Below are positions 17,076 to 26,118 of a stretch of 64,000 nucleotides of DNA, piece after piece. The notes beneath the pieces are model-generated. The model ran no database searches. It worked only from the letters and a program-made list of their open reading frames with translations, and was not told the DNA's origin. Position 1 is the first letter of the stretch; the number at the start of each line of letters is the position of its first letter. The DNA is from Cyanobacteria bacterium FACHB-471. Its GTDB lineage: Bacteria; Cyanobacteriota; Cyanobacteriia; Elainellales; Elainellaceae. Both the position numbers and the translations under genes were made by a program. The stretch spans positions 62,001 through 126,000 of the forward strand of contig JACJOC010000017.1 in NCBI GenBank assembly GCA_014695345.1, read 5' to 3'.

Positions 17076-17735
17076 ATGGTGTTATTTGGATTTGGTAAAA
17101 AGCTAACTTTGCCAACGCCCGATGAGGCGTTGCCCGGAAGAGCAGAAGCTATTTCCGTGCCCTCACAGCACTATGTTAACGGCAATCCTTTAAAGCCTCC
17201 CTTTCCACCCGGAATGGAAATGGCGATATTTGGTATGGGATGTTTTTGGGGAGCAGAGCGCAAGTTTTGGCAGCAAAAAGGGGTGTTTACCACTGCCGTG
17301 GGTTACGCCGCTGGCATTACACGCAACCCCACTTATCACGAAGTTTGCACCGGCAAAACAGGGCATAACGAGGTCGTATTTGTCGTGTTTGACCCCAATG
17401 TAGTCAGCTTTGAAACCCTGTTAAAGATCTTTTGGGAGAGCCACAACCCCACCCAGGGAATGCGTCAGGGCAACGACACTGGAACTCAATATCGCTCTGG
17501 CATCTATGTCTATTCAGAGGCGCAAAAGCAGCTCGCGGAAGTCTCTCGTGATACCTACCAGCAAGCATTGAACGCAGCAAATTATGGCGAGATTACGACT
17601 GAGATTCTGGATGCGCCTGAGTTTTATTATGCAGAGGACTACCATCAGCAGTATCTTGCTAAGAATCCTAATGGGTATTGTGGGTTAGGTGGAACTTCGG
17701 TTGCCTGCCCGATTGGGGTAGTCAGTGCCAGCTAA
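17076..17735 (+). CDS. msrA: peptide-methionine (S)-S-oxide reductase
   Basis: Reduces the S-epimer of methionine sulfoxide in oxidised proteins with thioredoxin as donor. The catalytic motif GCFWGAE has the nucleophile at Cys56. [25 protein letters not shown] and [13 protein letters not shown] are complete, and the C-terminus carries [13 protein letters not shown] with possible resolving cysteines. An N-terminal extension of about 45 residues precedes the core; it is not an obvious signal peptide. Monocistronic. The partner MsrB is encoded 34 kb away at 51259-51657. Confidence 0.95.
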   Translation: MVLFGFGKKLTLPTPDEALPGRAEAISVPSQHYVNGNPLKPPFPPGMEMAIFGMGCFWGAERKFWQQKGVFTTAVGYAAGITRNPTYHEVCTGKTGHNEVVFVVFDPNVVSFETLLKIFWESHNPTQGMRQGNDTGTQYRSGIYVYSEAQKQLAEVSRDTYQQALNAANYGEITTEILDAPEFYYAEDYHQQYLAKNPNGYCGLGGTSVACPIGVVSAS

Positions 17736-17760
17736 GCTTTAAACTCTAGTATTTCAGAAG

Positions 17761-17810
17761 AGTCATAAAAAAATCTGGAGCATCAAACTGCTCCAGATTT
17801 TTTTATGACT
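17761..17810. terminator. bidirectional terminator of msrA
   Basis: A 20-bp perfect stem (AGTCATAAAAAAATCTGGAG and complement) with a 10-nt loop and internal A7/T7 runs, 25 bp after msrA. Confidence 0.85.
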
Positions 17811-17844
17811 TTGTGGAAGAAACCTGCCACACGATAGGGAATTG

Positions 17845-18006
17845 ATGCGCTATCAGCAGTGGTGGAAGGCGATCGCAGCAACCGTTCAATCCGATAGTGG
17901 CGTTCAGATCATTTGCCGATTGTCGCCAGATTCCAGTTGCGTTAAATCAATTTGTACTGACTTAGGAATTGAAGATCTGCGACTTCTGAAGAAGCGGCAG
18001 ATCTAA
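17845..18006 (+). CDS. possible small protein of 53 residues
   Basis: An open frame from ATG 17845 to TAA 18004-18006 encodes a 53-residue peptide with plausible composition (MRYQQWWKAIAATVQ, then two Cys, ending GIEDLRLLKKRQI). No clear Shine-Dalgarno sequence is seen, and the frame stays open upstream into the terminator region, so it may instead be the end of a lost larger gene. It lies 110 bp upstream of the molybdopterin oxidoreductase on the same strand. I do not recognise it. Confidence 0.35.
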   Translation: MRYQQWWKAIAATVQSDSGVQIICRLSPDSSCVKSICTDLGIEDLRLLKKRQI

Positions 18007-18116
18007 ACGCTCATCTCGTTAAGTCTCCCCACTGATCCCTGTCGCAAACCTCAAATTTACGCTAGCTTCGGTTACAGGGATGTCATTGTATCGAAGTCAC
18101 CTGAGAGGTAAGCCGC

Positions 18117-20414
18117 ATGGACACCAACCCACAGCAAACGGTTCAACCCATTCCCCCAGATCACGAGACGAACAGTGAAACACCAGAAATTGGGGGCGGC
18201 TTATCGGTAATTCAATATTGGGCGGAACATACGCTTTCACCAGAAGGGGCAAAACTATGGCAAACCCTGTTGCACAAAAGCGCCTGTCTGTCGTGTTCTT
18301 GGGGCACGGGCGGGCAGAAAGGGGGTTTCACCAATGAGACGGGCGAAAAGCTCCAGCGCTGCATGAAAAGTGTGGAAGCCATTTCGGCTGAAATCCAGCC
18401 TGGAATTTCCAGTCACTTTTTTGAGCAGTACTCAATTGAGCAGCTTCAGCAGTTGACTTCTCTGGAAGCAGATCGATTGGGGCGGCTCAGCTTTCCGGTG
18501 ATTTTGCGGGCAGGCAGATCGCATTATAAGCGAATCACCTGGGGGGAGGTTTATCAGATTGCAGAGGCAGGGTTTCGCCAACCGCCAGAACGAGTCGCTT
18601 CCTATAGTTCTGGGCGGTCGTCTAATGAGGCGGCTTATTTGCTGCAATTGTTGATGCGATCGCTCGGTTCCAACAACTTGGCGGACTGTTCTGACCTGTG
18701 CCATGCGCCTTCCACCTTTGGGTTAAAGCAGATGTTTGGCACCAGCACTTCAATGGTCAGCCTGGAGAATTTGAAGCAGGCAGACTGTGTGGTGCTAGTG
18801 GGTTCTAACTGCTCGTATAATCACCCCCGGTTGATGAACGAGTTGATTAAACTGCGCGATCGCGGTGGCAAAATAATCGTGATCAATCCCGTCATGGAGA
18901 TTGGTTTAGTTAAGTTTGGCTCTCCCGCTTTTCCGCTGTCGCTGATTACAGGTTCCGAGATCTCTTCTCTGTATCTGCAACCGATTCCCGGTAGTGATGT
19001 AGCGCTATTTGTCGGCATTCAGAAAGCGTTGATTGAAAAAGGGTTGATTCATCAGGACTTCCTTCAAGCACACACCGAAGGCTGGGAAGCCGTTGTTGAA
19101 CAGGCACAAACTACATCCTGGGAAGCTATCACTCAAACCTGTGGAGTATCTCAAGCTGAAATTGAAGCCACTGCTACCCTGATTGGTACCTCCAAGCAAG
19201 TCGTGTTTGCCTGGGCAATGGGTATCACTCAACACCAAAATGGCGTAGACAACGTTTATAGCGTTTCTAATACTGCTTTGCTGACGGGCAATGTGGGCAA
19301 AGTTGGAGCAGGTTTAATGCCTGTTAGAGGGCACTCCAACGTTCAAGGCTTTGGCTCAATGGGAGTGACGATAAGGCTCAAGAAGGAAATTCAGCAGGCG
19401 TTAGAGAAGTTGTTGGGGCGATCGCTCAGTCGAGTTCAAGGATATGACACTCGCGCCCTGATCGAGGCAGCAGACGTAGGCAATGTAGATACACTGATTT
19501 GTCTGGGCGGCAACCTCTACGCTGCAAACCCTGATTTGACCCAAGCAAAACGGGCGCTGAGTCAGGTTGACACGATCATTTATCTTGCCACAAAACCAAA
19601 CCTAGGACATTTTCACGGATTGGCAAAGCAAAACACAATCATTCTGCCGGTGCTGAACCGCTTTGAGAATCCTCACAAAACAACAGTTGAGTCAGGCAAC
19701 AACTTTGTACGGCTCAACGATGAAGGTAAAACTCACCTCAAAGATGCCGACCTGATTGCCGAAGTAGAATTTTTGACGGAACTGGCACATCGACTTCAGG
19801 GTGACTTTCCGGTAGATTGGCGCAAACTCCAGGACACAAAATATGTGCGGCAACTGATTGCCCAAACCATTCCAGGGTTTGAAAAGATGGCAACTATTGA
19901 TGAGACACAGGAGGAATTTACCATTAGCGGACGGATTTTCACAGAACCGAAGTTCTCCACGCCATCTGGAAAAGCTTCGATGTTTGTGACTCCTTTGCCT
20001 GAGTTGGCTCTGCCAAAGTCTACAGATTTTGGAGTGTCAGAGTCTACTCCTGCGATCGTTGTGGCGTTGATGACAGGACGCAGCTACTCTCAACACAACA
20101 CAGTGGTTTACAAGATTGCCGACAAATATCGAGGAATGCCTCACCGTAACTGCATTCTAATGAATCGGCATGATGCAGAAAGTATCGGTTTAGAGGAACA
20201 TCAGCATGTCACCGTGCAAGCAGATGCCGGAAAACTAACCGATGTGGAAGTAATCTACGGCGCAGTGCGACAGGGTGCAGCGCTGATGTTTTACCCAGAA
20301 GTGAACGTGATTTTCAAGGCACAAATTGAAGAGCGATCGGGCACTCCAGCCTTTAAGCGAGTGCCCGCTGTCGTCTATGCACAGGCTACTACGGGCGACT
20401 CTCAACCAGCATGA
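18117..20414 (+). CDS. molybdopterin-dependent oxidoreductase, FdhF/YdeP family
   Basis: A 765-residue bis-MGD oxidoreductase of the YdeP group (formate dehydrogenase-like alpha subunit). The N-terminus has CLSCSWGTGGQKGGF (Cys pair near residue 57) in place of the four-cysteine Fe-S motif of classic FdhF. The molybdopterin-domain segments SSGRSSNEAAYL, LCHAPSTFGL, GITQHQNGVDNV, GLMPVRGHSNVQG and LMTGRSYSQHNT are present. The substrate of YdeP proteins is not established; E. coli YdeP affects acid resistance. GAGAGG upstream of the ATG supports the start. The 3' end overlaps the convergent antiporter gene by 26 bp. Confidence 0.9.
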   Translation: MDTNPQQTVQPIPPDHETNSETPEIGGGLSVIQYWAEHTLSPEGAKLWQTLLHKSACLSCSWGTGGQKGGFTNETGEKLQRCMKSVEAISAEIQPGISSHFFEQYSIEQLQQLTSLEADRLGRLSFPVILRAGRSHYKRITWGEVYQIAEAGFRQPPERVASYSSGRSSNEAAYLLQLLMRSLGSNNLADCSDLCHAPSTFGLKQMFGTSTSMVSLENLKQADCVVLVGSNCSYNHPRLMNELIKLRDRGGKIIVINPVMEIGLVKFGSPAFPLSLITGSEISSLYLQPIPGSDVALFVGIQKALIEKGLIHQDFLQAHTEGWEAVVEQAQTTSWEAITQTCGVSQAEIEATATLIGTSKQVVFAWAMGITQHQNGVDNVYSVSNTALLTGNVGKVGAGLMPVRGHSNVQGFGSMGVTIRLKKEIQQALEKLLGRSLSRVQGYDTRALIEAADVGNVDTLICLGGNLYAANPDLTQAKRALSQVDTIIYLATKPNLGHFHGLAKQNTIILPVLNRFENPHKTTVESGNNFVRLNDEGKTHLKDADLIAEVEFLTELAHRLQGDFPVDWRKLQDTKYVRQLIAQTIPGFEKMATIDETQEEFTISGRIFTEPKFSTPSGKASMFVTPLPELALPKSTDFGVSESTPAIVVALMTGRSYSQHNTVVYKIADKYRGMPHRNCILMNRHDAESIGLEEHQHVTVQADAGKLTDVEVIYGAVRQGAALMFYPEVNVIFKAQIEERSGTPAFKRVPAVVYAQATTGDSQPA

Positions 20415-22011
20415 CGGGAATTGAACTGGTTTCTACAACAGCTTGGGAAACGGAGCCTACGAGGACTTTTTCCCAGGGTTGATGTCCTCGTTTGCCCATG
20501 ATGATTTCTGTCGCCTTGTAGTCCTGAGCAACTTGAATGATCTGCTCTGGAACAGAACCCGTTGTCGTCACAAACCGATAGCGAATATCTGCAAGCAACT
20601 GCTGGGTTTGTGCCTGCAATTGCTTTACATTTTGCGGTTGTGAAACGTTAATGACGTGCAAAACAAGCACCTCTGCATCACTGTGCCGAGCCAATTCTGC
20701 GGCTTTGGATAGAACTTTGCTTGTCAGGGAAGAGGTATCGATCGCCACTAACAATCGAGGGCGCTGAACAAGGCTCACCTTAGCCGGATCAACTTCTCCC
20801 CGCTCCAACAGCTTTGGCGCAAAGGTAGGAATTGCCCAGGCTCCGAGTGGGGCGGTTATCAGGATGGAGAGAGCGGCGATCGCCAAAATTACCTCTCCTC
20901 CTTCAATTCCCTGTGCCAGCGGAATTGCACCAATTGCTGCTTGCACAGTTGCCTTAGCGGAGTTTCCAGGAAGTAGAAACAGACGTTCCTGCCAGTTCCA
21001 GTTGCTTCCGAGCGTTGAAAGATACCAGCCAATGCTACGCCCAACAAGAGTACCGATCGCCAAAATCAACAAACCGGGCAGCAAAACATTTCCTAAAACC
21101 TGTAGCTGAATGCTGGCTCCCATGAGGACGAATAAGAAGATTTCGGCGATCGCCCACAATCCATCAAATCCACCTCGGAGCCGTCTAGCTAATGGGGCAT
21201 CCAGTTCAATCAAAAAGAACCCCAGTGACATCGTCGCGAGATAGCCCGAAAAATAAGGAAATGCCGTAGCTATGATCACTAAGAATAGGGCAAGCCCAGC
21301 CGCAAGCAAAACGTCTTGAACTGCCGTCTGAGTCCAGTTTTGCTGAGTTAGCAGGGAAACTAACAGTCGTGCCGCAAGGGATCCCGCCAGGACTCCTAAA
21401 GCGATTTGCAGAATGACTTGAAAGGGTAACAGTTGCAGTGCAGTCAGGGTAAATCCGCCTGGTAGCGTGATGGTTTCAGTTGCTCCCTGTCCCAAAAAAT
21501 TGAGCAGCAGGCTAAAAATCAACAGCAGCAGCACATCAGATAGAGCGCTTCCGGTCAAAATTGCATCAGGAATGCCTTTAGTGACACCCCAGCCTGCGCT
21601 CTTGAGTCGCAACATTCCTGGCACAATTACAGCGGGAGATTCTGCTCCAATTACGCAGCCCAACAGTAAACCGATAGGAAAGTCAAAGTTAAATAAGAAG
21701 ATAGCCGTGAAGGCGATCGCCACTGCCTCAAACGTTGCAGGTAGAAAACCCAACCGCAGGGCAACTGTGCTTTGTTGCGCCAGTTTTTCTCGATCTAAGC
21801 CCAATCCAGCCTTCATTAGAATCACCATAACGGCGATCGTTCTCAGGCTGTCCGCTGATGCCAAAACATCTAGGCTGAGCACATCGCCAACTTGAGGTCC
21901 TAGCACAACACCCACCAAAATCATGCCAACCAGGGGCGGGCCGCCTAACCGTCGGACGATTTGGCCCACAAAAAACCCCATCAACAAAATCCAAAGAATG
22001 CTGCTTAACAT
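20389..22011 (-). CDS. cation:proton antiporter fused to a universal stress protein domain
   Basis: A 540-residue inner-membrane protein. Residues about 1-390 form a CPA-type Na+(K+)/H+ antiporter with about 12 hydrophobic helices (ILVGVVLGPQVGDVL; the GAESPAVIVPGML ion-site region). Residues about 405-540 are a UspA domain (RPRLLVAIDTSS ... EVLVLHVINVS ... GKRGHQPWEKVLVGSVSQAVV) containing the ATP-binding G-2x-G-9x-G-type loop. The fusion suggests nucleotide or stress control of ion exchange, which is inference. The start ATG is the first codon of the hydrophobic region. No partner genes on this strand. Confidence 0.88.
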   Translation of the reverse strand: MLSSILWILLMGFFVGQIVRRLGGPPLVGMILVGVVLGPQVGDVLSLDVLASADSLRTIAVMVILMKAGLGLDREKLAQQSTVALRLGFLPATFEAVAIAFTAIFLFNFDFPIGLLLGCVIGAESPAVIVPGMLRLKSAGWGVTKGIPDAILTGSALSDVLLLLIFSLLLNFLGQGATETITLPGGFTLTALQLLPFQVILQIALGVLAGSLAARLLVSLLTQQNWTQTAVQDVLLAAGLALFLVIIATAFPYFSGYLATMSLGFFLIELDAPLARRLRGGFDGLWAIAEIFLFVLMGASIQLQVLGNVLLPGLLILAIGTLVGRSIGWYLSTLGSNWNWQERLFLLPGNSAKATVQAAIGAIPLAQGIEGGEVILAIAALSILITAPLGAWAIPTFAPKLLERGEVDPAKVSLVQRPRLLVAIDTSSLTSKVLSKAAELARHSDAEVLVLHVINVSQPQNVKQLQAQTQQLLADIRYRFVTTTGSVPEQIIQVAQDYKATEIIMGKRGHQPWEKVLVGSVSQAVVETSSIPVMLVESRP

Positions 22012-22445
22012 CTCGCTCCTTTCAGCTGCTGGGTGAAGAGTAAGCCGCTAACGGAGGAGAAATTTCGAGTCAAGCTTTTTGACACTTCCTACCCTTCCGT
22101 CGCAACCCGGAAAAGTAGGAGTCATCAGCCCCCTGTGAAAGAGGCGGTTAAGGCGAACTCCATCGCCTAAGGTTAAAAACCTGGCTATAACAATACCATC
22201 ATGAGGCAATTCTTGCTTCGTTTCCAAGTTCTACTTAAGGATGCTTGTAGTGAGGCTCGGACTTGGAGTTGCAGGAGGCAGATCTCTGGATTAGCACAAC
22301 CAGGTAGAGCCTAGTAATGAGAAGATTAGTAACCCCGTGGAATTTGTTATGGACTCAGGACTTTCTGTAGCAAAAGCTACAGAAAAGATTTAAAGTTATA
22401 GGAGTGGAGGTTGCGTTTATTTATTCAGACACGCATTGAACGGAA
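22012..22445. other. intergenic region with a hairpin before the next gene
   Basis: 434 bp between divergent genes. A perfect hairpin TTTCTGTAGC-AAAA-GCTACAGAAA lies at 22362-22385, 60 bp before the next start. It has no U-run, so it is a leader structure or weak terminator. Nothing else is recognised. Confidence 0.5.
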
Positions 22446-22829
22446 ATGGCTAATGTATTTCGGGTTGAGGATTCGGAGATATTAGCTAGGCATCGAGCAA
22501 ACATTAATGCTTCCCTAGCTCACCGTTTGGCAGTAGCCAGAGCTACTCAAAATCAGCAATTAGTGGCTTCGCTGGAGCGAGAGCAGCGACAGTTTGGAAT
22601 GGAGCGAGGTCGTGTAAACGGAGCTCTGTCTCTAATTCAGTGGTTGAGCCAGAAGTGGAATGAGTTAATGGAGGCGATCGCCAAAAGCTCCCAGCTTTCA
22701 GTCGAGCGGATTAGTGCAGACGGAGCCATCTTTTGGTATGCCTACGATCCAGAGACGGGCAAAGCGCTCTATGCCGAGTCGGAGTCAGAAGTGCTGGACT
22801 GGATTGAGCAGAACAATTTGGGACGCTAA
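22446..22829 (+). CDS. conserved cyanobacterial hypothetical protein (127 aa)
   Basis: A small soluble protein without signal or membrane segment. The first half (SLAHRLAVARATQNQQLVASLEREQRQFGMERG) is helical and charged, probably a coiled coil. The second half (ISADGAIFWYAYDPETGKALYAESESEVLDWIEQ) looks like a short alpha/beta unit. Function unknown. The ATG is the first in frame; the upstream hairpin at 22362-22385 may lie in its leader. Confidence 0.75.
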   Translation: MANVFRVEDSEILARHRANINASLAHRLAVARATQNQQLVASLEREQRQFGMERGRVNGALSLIQWLSQKWNELMEAIAKSSQLSVERISADGAIFWYAYDPETGKALYAESESEVLDWIEQNNLGR

Positions 22830-22871
22830 AGAATAACGCTCTCAACAAAGCATGTAGCGCCACAAGGGAAT

Positions 22872-22898
22872 GGGCGATCGCGTCTCAGATCGCCCATC
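22872..22898. terminator. weak stem-loop after the 127-aa gene
   Basis: TGGGCGATC and GATCGCCCA form a 9-bp stem around an 8-nt loop containing a HIP1 site. It is followed by TCTTACA, without a good U-run. Confidence 0.35.
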
Positions 22899-22921
22899 TT
22901 ACACTCCTAGTCTGGAATCAT

Positions 22922-23020
22922 ACTGATTCAAACAAACTCCGCGACACATCAATTTCTGTAAGGGCGCACTGCGGTGCGCCCTTACTCACATCTGCAACGT
23001 CTTTAAACCAAATTGGTATC
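22922..23020. repeat. dispersed palindromic repeat, copy 2 (MITE-like)
   Basis: Second copy of the element at 12819-12926. The central hairpin is perfect here: GTAAGGGCGCAC-TGCG-GTGCGCCCTTAC, a 12-bp stem. The right end, CCAAATTGGTATCAG, is the inverse complement of CTGATACCAATTTGG, close to the left end of copy 1 (CTGATATCGATTT). So the element has imperfect terminal inverted repeats and no coding capacity. Confidence 0.7.
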
Positions 23021-23094
23021 AGATCATGCCAGCAGTTCCGACAAGCTGATACTTGCTCAACCACTTGCTGCTAGGGCGATCGCAAAGTCCTATC

Positions 23095-23484
23095 TTAAAC
23101 TTCTTCGGTCATCCACTGAACTAGCTGAAGTACAACTCCGTTTGGATCTGTAACCTGAAAGAACCGTTCGCTCCAAGGTTCAGTTTCGATTGGCGTTGTA
23201 ATCGTTACACCTTCAGCTTTTAGCCGAGCATATTCACGATCAATATCGTTCACTACAAAAGCAATGAGCAACCCATCTGCATGATGTCCACGCATGTGAG
23301 TTGGCTTAAAACTCTCTAATCCAGTTCGGAGGAAGATCAGGTTAAACCCAACGTCTGGACGGGAAAGCGACACGAACCCGTCAGCAGACATATCTTCGTT
23401 AAAACCGAAGTGCTGTTTAACAAAGGTAGCAGACGCTTTAACATCATCAACATTGAGTGAAATCGCTGAAGCCGTAATCTGCAT
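23095..23484 (-). CDS. VOC family (glyoxalase/bleomycin-resistance-like) protein
   Basis: A 129-residue vicinal-oxygen-chelate fold protein. The N-terminal strand ITASAISLNVDDVKASATFVKQHFGF and the C-terminal FFQVTDPNGVVLQLVQW, with Glu replaced by Gln at the usual last metal ligand, fit the antibiotic-resistance-like branch more than true glyoxalase I. It is the last gene of a minus-strand run whose first two genes are AraC regulators, and 85 bp separate it from the nearer one, so it is a probable target or partner. The substrate is unknown. Confidence 0.87.
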   Translation of the reverse strand: MQITASAISLNVDDVKASATFVKQHFGFNEDMSADGFVSLSRPDVGFNLIFLRTGLESFKPTHMRGHHADGLLIAFVVNDIDREYARLKAEGVTITTPIETEPWSERFFQVTDPNGVVLQLVQWMTEEV

Positions 23485-23569
23485 ACATTCTCCTCAAAGC
23501 GCTAGTCTGATGAATCAGGACTATCATTGTGGCGCATCAGCGATGGAAAAGGATTGTAAAAAACTGACC

Positions 23570-24412
23570 TCAAGTCGGCAACAGGATGTGGCAAGGATGA
23601 AAGCTTCGCTGCGTTAAATACTCAGTGGGTGTGCAATGAGCAAATGCCCGAAAATCGTGAATAAAATGTGCCTGATCAAAGTAACCGCAGGTAAATGCAA
23701 TCTCCATCCAATCAACTTGCTTTTTACCTTTTAGCAGGTGGAGAACTTGCTGCAAGCGCTGCACCCGACAATACCGTTTAGGAGTTAATCCGACCTGATC
23801 GCGAAAGAGTTGGTTGAAGTGGCGATCGCTAAACCCGATTTGCTCCGTTACAGTTCTAACGGTGGGAATGGGCGATCGCTTGAACTCCCGTAAAGCAAAA
23901 TCCACAGCAGGGCACCGTTCAGGTGACTGCACCATTGTTAGGAGAAACTGTTCCAGAACCAGGAAACGAGTTGATAACGTAGGTGTCTCCAATAGTTTTT
24001 CTCGCAATTCTGTGGCACGCCCCTGCCACAGTTCCTCTAGCGAGATAATTTGATTGTGCAACTCCCCAGCCGGAAGCTTAAAGAATGCAGCATTGCCACC
24101 GGGCTTAAAGTGTACTCCCATCGCCGCAACTCGCCGGTCGTTGTTGATAATGAAGCCTTTAGAGTGAGCACCACAAATCCGTGTACCGCTTGTGCTGCCA
24201 TATCTCGCTCGACTGTGGGAATCAAAAAGCGGAATCTTGTCTTCATGCAGATTGATCACCAGTTCCATTGAGCCAATCGGCAGGAGGCGTGATTGTGTTT
24301 CTGATGGGCTTTCTCCTGCCCGAAACCACAGAAACTCGACAAACTGTGAGAGAGGAGGTTCCTTTAAAGTTGCACCACAAGCCAATCTGGGCTGATAGGT
24401 CTGGTAAATCAT
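23570..24412 (-). CDS. AraC-family transcriptional regulator (first of two)
   Basis: The N-terminal sensor half (PPLSQFVEFLWF, LLPIGSMELVINL) is of the DUF6597-like type common in AraC proteins next to VOC and dehalogenase genes. The C-terminal double HTH (TVRTVTEQIGFSDRHFNQLFRDQVGLTPKRYCRVQRLQQV ... MEIAFTCGYFDQAHFIHDFRAF, quoted in parts) is complete. ATG 24412 is chosen over TTG 24424. Its start lies about 22 bp after the stop of the other AraC gene on the same strand, so the two are likely cotranscribed. Confidence 0.88.
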   Translation of the reverse strand: MIYQTYQPRLACGATLKEPPLSQFVEFLWFRAGESPSETQSRLLPIGSMELVINLHEDKIPLFDSHSRARYGSTSGTRICGAHSKGFIINNDRRVAAMGVHFKPGGNAAFFKLPAGELHNQIISLEELWQGRATELREKLLETPTLSTRFLVLEQFLLTMVQSPERCPAVDFALREFKRSPIPTVRTVTEQIGFSDRHFNQLFRDQVGLTPKRYCRVQRLQQVLHLLKGKKQVDWMEIAFTCGYFDQAHFIHDFRAFAHCTPTEYLTQRSFHPCHILLPT

Positions 24413-24434
24413 ACCTGCACTCAATTTACACCTT

Positions 24435-25328
24435 CTAAAGGTTTCTAAATACCCTTGGGGTTACCCCTGTATATTTGCGAAAAAGAGTGGTGAGATGGCT
24501 TTGGTTCTTGAAACCACACAAAAGAGCAACGTCGGCGATCGCCAGTTCTTTCTGCTGAAGCAACTGTTTTGCTCGTTCAATTCGCTGCTGCAACACAAAC
24601 TGGTAGGGTGAGACACCCATTGATTGCTTAAACAATCGACAAAAATAATACTGGCTCATTCCAGTCAATTCAGCCAAATCTACCAGCTTAATGTCCTGAT
24701 CGAGGTAAGTTTGAACATACTCCAAAACCTGACTCAATTTGCGTTGTGGCAATCCATCTTCATAGGCAGTGAGAGTTGATCGCACCGTTGAATACCGTTT
24801 GAGCAAGTGGACAGCAAGAGCTGTCCCCATCGCTTCACCATATAACCGCCCTGATGGGCAACCTGTTTCAAGCTCTGTTTTTAGAGCAAAGAGAATTTCT
24901 CGAATTAAAGGATCTTTTTGCCCTCGATACATCATTAGTTCTGCGCGATCGGCATTCACTGGCTCCTGAACAGCCTGAGCAACAAATTCTGGCTCTAGAG
25001 TCAGCGAGAGCACTTCCATTTCATCTTTCCAACGGATAGCGTGAAGATGCTGAAAGGGCGTGATACAAACATTTCCCGGCAACAACTGTTGGCTGTTAAA
25101 TTTGCCGTTGACTTTTAATTCAACCTTTCTAGGCGTTTTCAGTTGCAGAGTGAGATGATGCCTGACTGCACAAACATCTGAAATATCCAGGGGCGGGAAC
25201 TTAAGGTGCTCCAGCAAAATTCCATCCCACGCAGCCGTTCCACTCGACAGCAGGACAAATTCAGCAGGATGCTCAGCATGAGGTTTAACTTTAGCTTGAC
25301 CACCAATTTCTCTCTGATGCAGAGACAT
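24435..25328 (-). CDS. AraC-family transcriptional regulator (second of two)
   Basis: A 297-residue AraC protein. The N-terminal cupin-like half is about residues 20-170, and the C-terminal HTH pair is about 200-297 (LVDLAELTGMSQYYFCRLFKQ; IADVALLCGFKNQSHLTTLFRK). It is not close in sequence to the neighbouring regulator, so the pair did not come from a recent duplication. It is the promoter-proximal gene of its operon and is divergent from the EthD gene across about 257 bp, a usual layout for a regulator controlling both directions. Confidence 0.88.
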   Translation of the reverse strand: MSLHQREIGGQAKVKPHAEHPAEFVLLSSGTAAWDGILLEHLKFPPLDISDVCAVRHHLTLQLKTPRKVELKVNGKFNSQQLLPGNVCITPFQHLHAIRWKDEMEVLSLTLEPEFVAQAVQEPVNADRAELMMYRGQKDPLIREILFALKTELETGCPSGRLYGEAMGTALAVHLLKRYSTVRSTLTAYEDGLPQRKLSQVLEYVQTYLDQDIKLVDLAELTGMSQYYFCRLFKQSMGVSPYQFVLQQRIERAKQLLQQKELAIADVALLCGFKNQSHLTTLFRKYTGVTPRVFRNL

Positions 25329-25585
25329 AGTACTTTTTCTCCAAGCTAGAACAAGCAGATTGTTATGGAGCAGATTAGACCAGCGATTATGGCAGCTAAA
25401 GGATTTTGAGAGAATTCAGCAAGAATTTGAAAAGAACGCAAAATTCTGGAAGAAGTGTACCGCCAAATCCATCACGATGGAAGCGACCCAAAACGGAATA
25501 CAGCCGTCATGCCAAAAATTGTTCGATTGTTTGCCGTATTGCAGAAAGGGTTCCCCTCCTTTAACCCATTAACCTGGAGAATTCT

Positions 25586-25975
25586 ATGATCAAGTTTGTA
25601 TACTGCATTCGTAAACGGGCTGGCTTGAGTGATGAAGAATTTCATACCTTCTGGCGAGATGTCCACGGTCCGTTTATTCGCAGTCTCGCTCAAACCTTGC
25701 AAGCAAAGAAGTACATTCAAAGCCACACGCTCAATACTCCCGTCAATGCAGAGATTGCTAAGTCTCGCGGTCTAAATACGCTAACCTATGACGGCGTTAC
25801 TGAGATTTGGTGGGAAAGTATGGACGATTTTTTAGCAGCAGTAAGTACTCCTGAGGGTCAAGCAGCAGCACAACAGTACATCACAGATCCGACCGTGGGT
25901 GAGGTGAATTTCATTGACTTCTCCCAATCTTGCGCGTTTCTCACCGAAGAACATACTGTCTTTGACTTCTCCTAA
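25586..25975 (+). CDS. EthD-domain protein
   Basis: A small ferredoxin-like dimeric alpha/beta-barrel protein. KFVYCIRKRAGLSDEEFHTFWRDVHGP and the late TEIWWESMDDFLAAVSTPEG are typical of EthD, named after a protein needed for ethyl tert-butyl ether degradation. Related proteins act as small monooxygenases, cyclases or dehydratases. GGAGA precedes the ATG. It is divergent from the AraC gene at 24435-25328 and probably regulated by it. The substrate is not known. Confidence 0.86.
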   Translation: MIKFVYCIRKRAGLSDEEFHTFWRDVHGPFIRSLAQTLQAKKYIQSHTLNTPVNAEIAKSRGLNTLTYDGVTEIWWESMDDFLAAVSTPEGQAAAQQYITDPTVGEVNFIDFSQSCAFLTEEHTVFDFS

Positions 25976-26090
25976 AAATGTAGTTCTGTGTGAAGCTCTA
26001 GACTTAGAGGCGATGCAGGCGATCGCCGCTCCGTTCCCAACGGCAAGCAGGTGTTTTAACGTTTGAGATCCTGCCATTGAAACCACACCC

Positions 26091-26118
26091 CGGTTTAGCA
26101 GCGCTGTTTGCTAAACCG
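26091..26118. repeat. hairpin between the EthD and VOC genes
   Basis: CGGTTTAGCA and TGCTAAACCG form a perfect 10-bp stem with an 8-nt loop. Part of the arm, TTGCTAAACC, recurs at about 26201-26210. It lies in the leader of the VOC gene. No U-run, so a regulatory or processing structure is as likely as a terminator. Confidence 0.4.

Noticed and set aside
25360-25572. 70-codon frame between the AraC and EthD genes
   Set aside because: It fills the divergent promoter region and has no plausible ribosome site or recognisable product.
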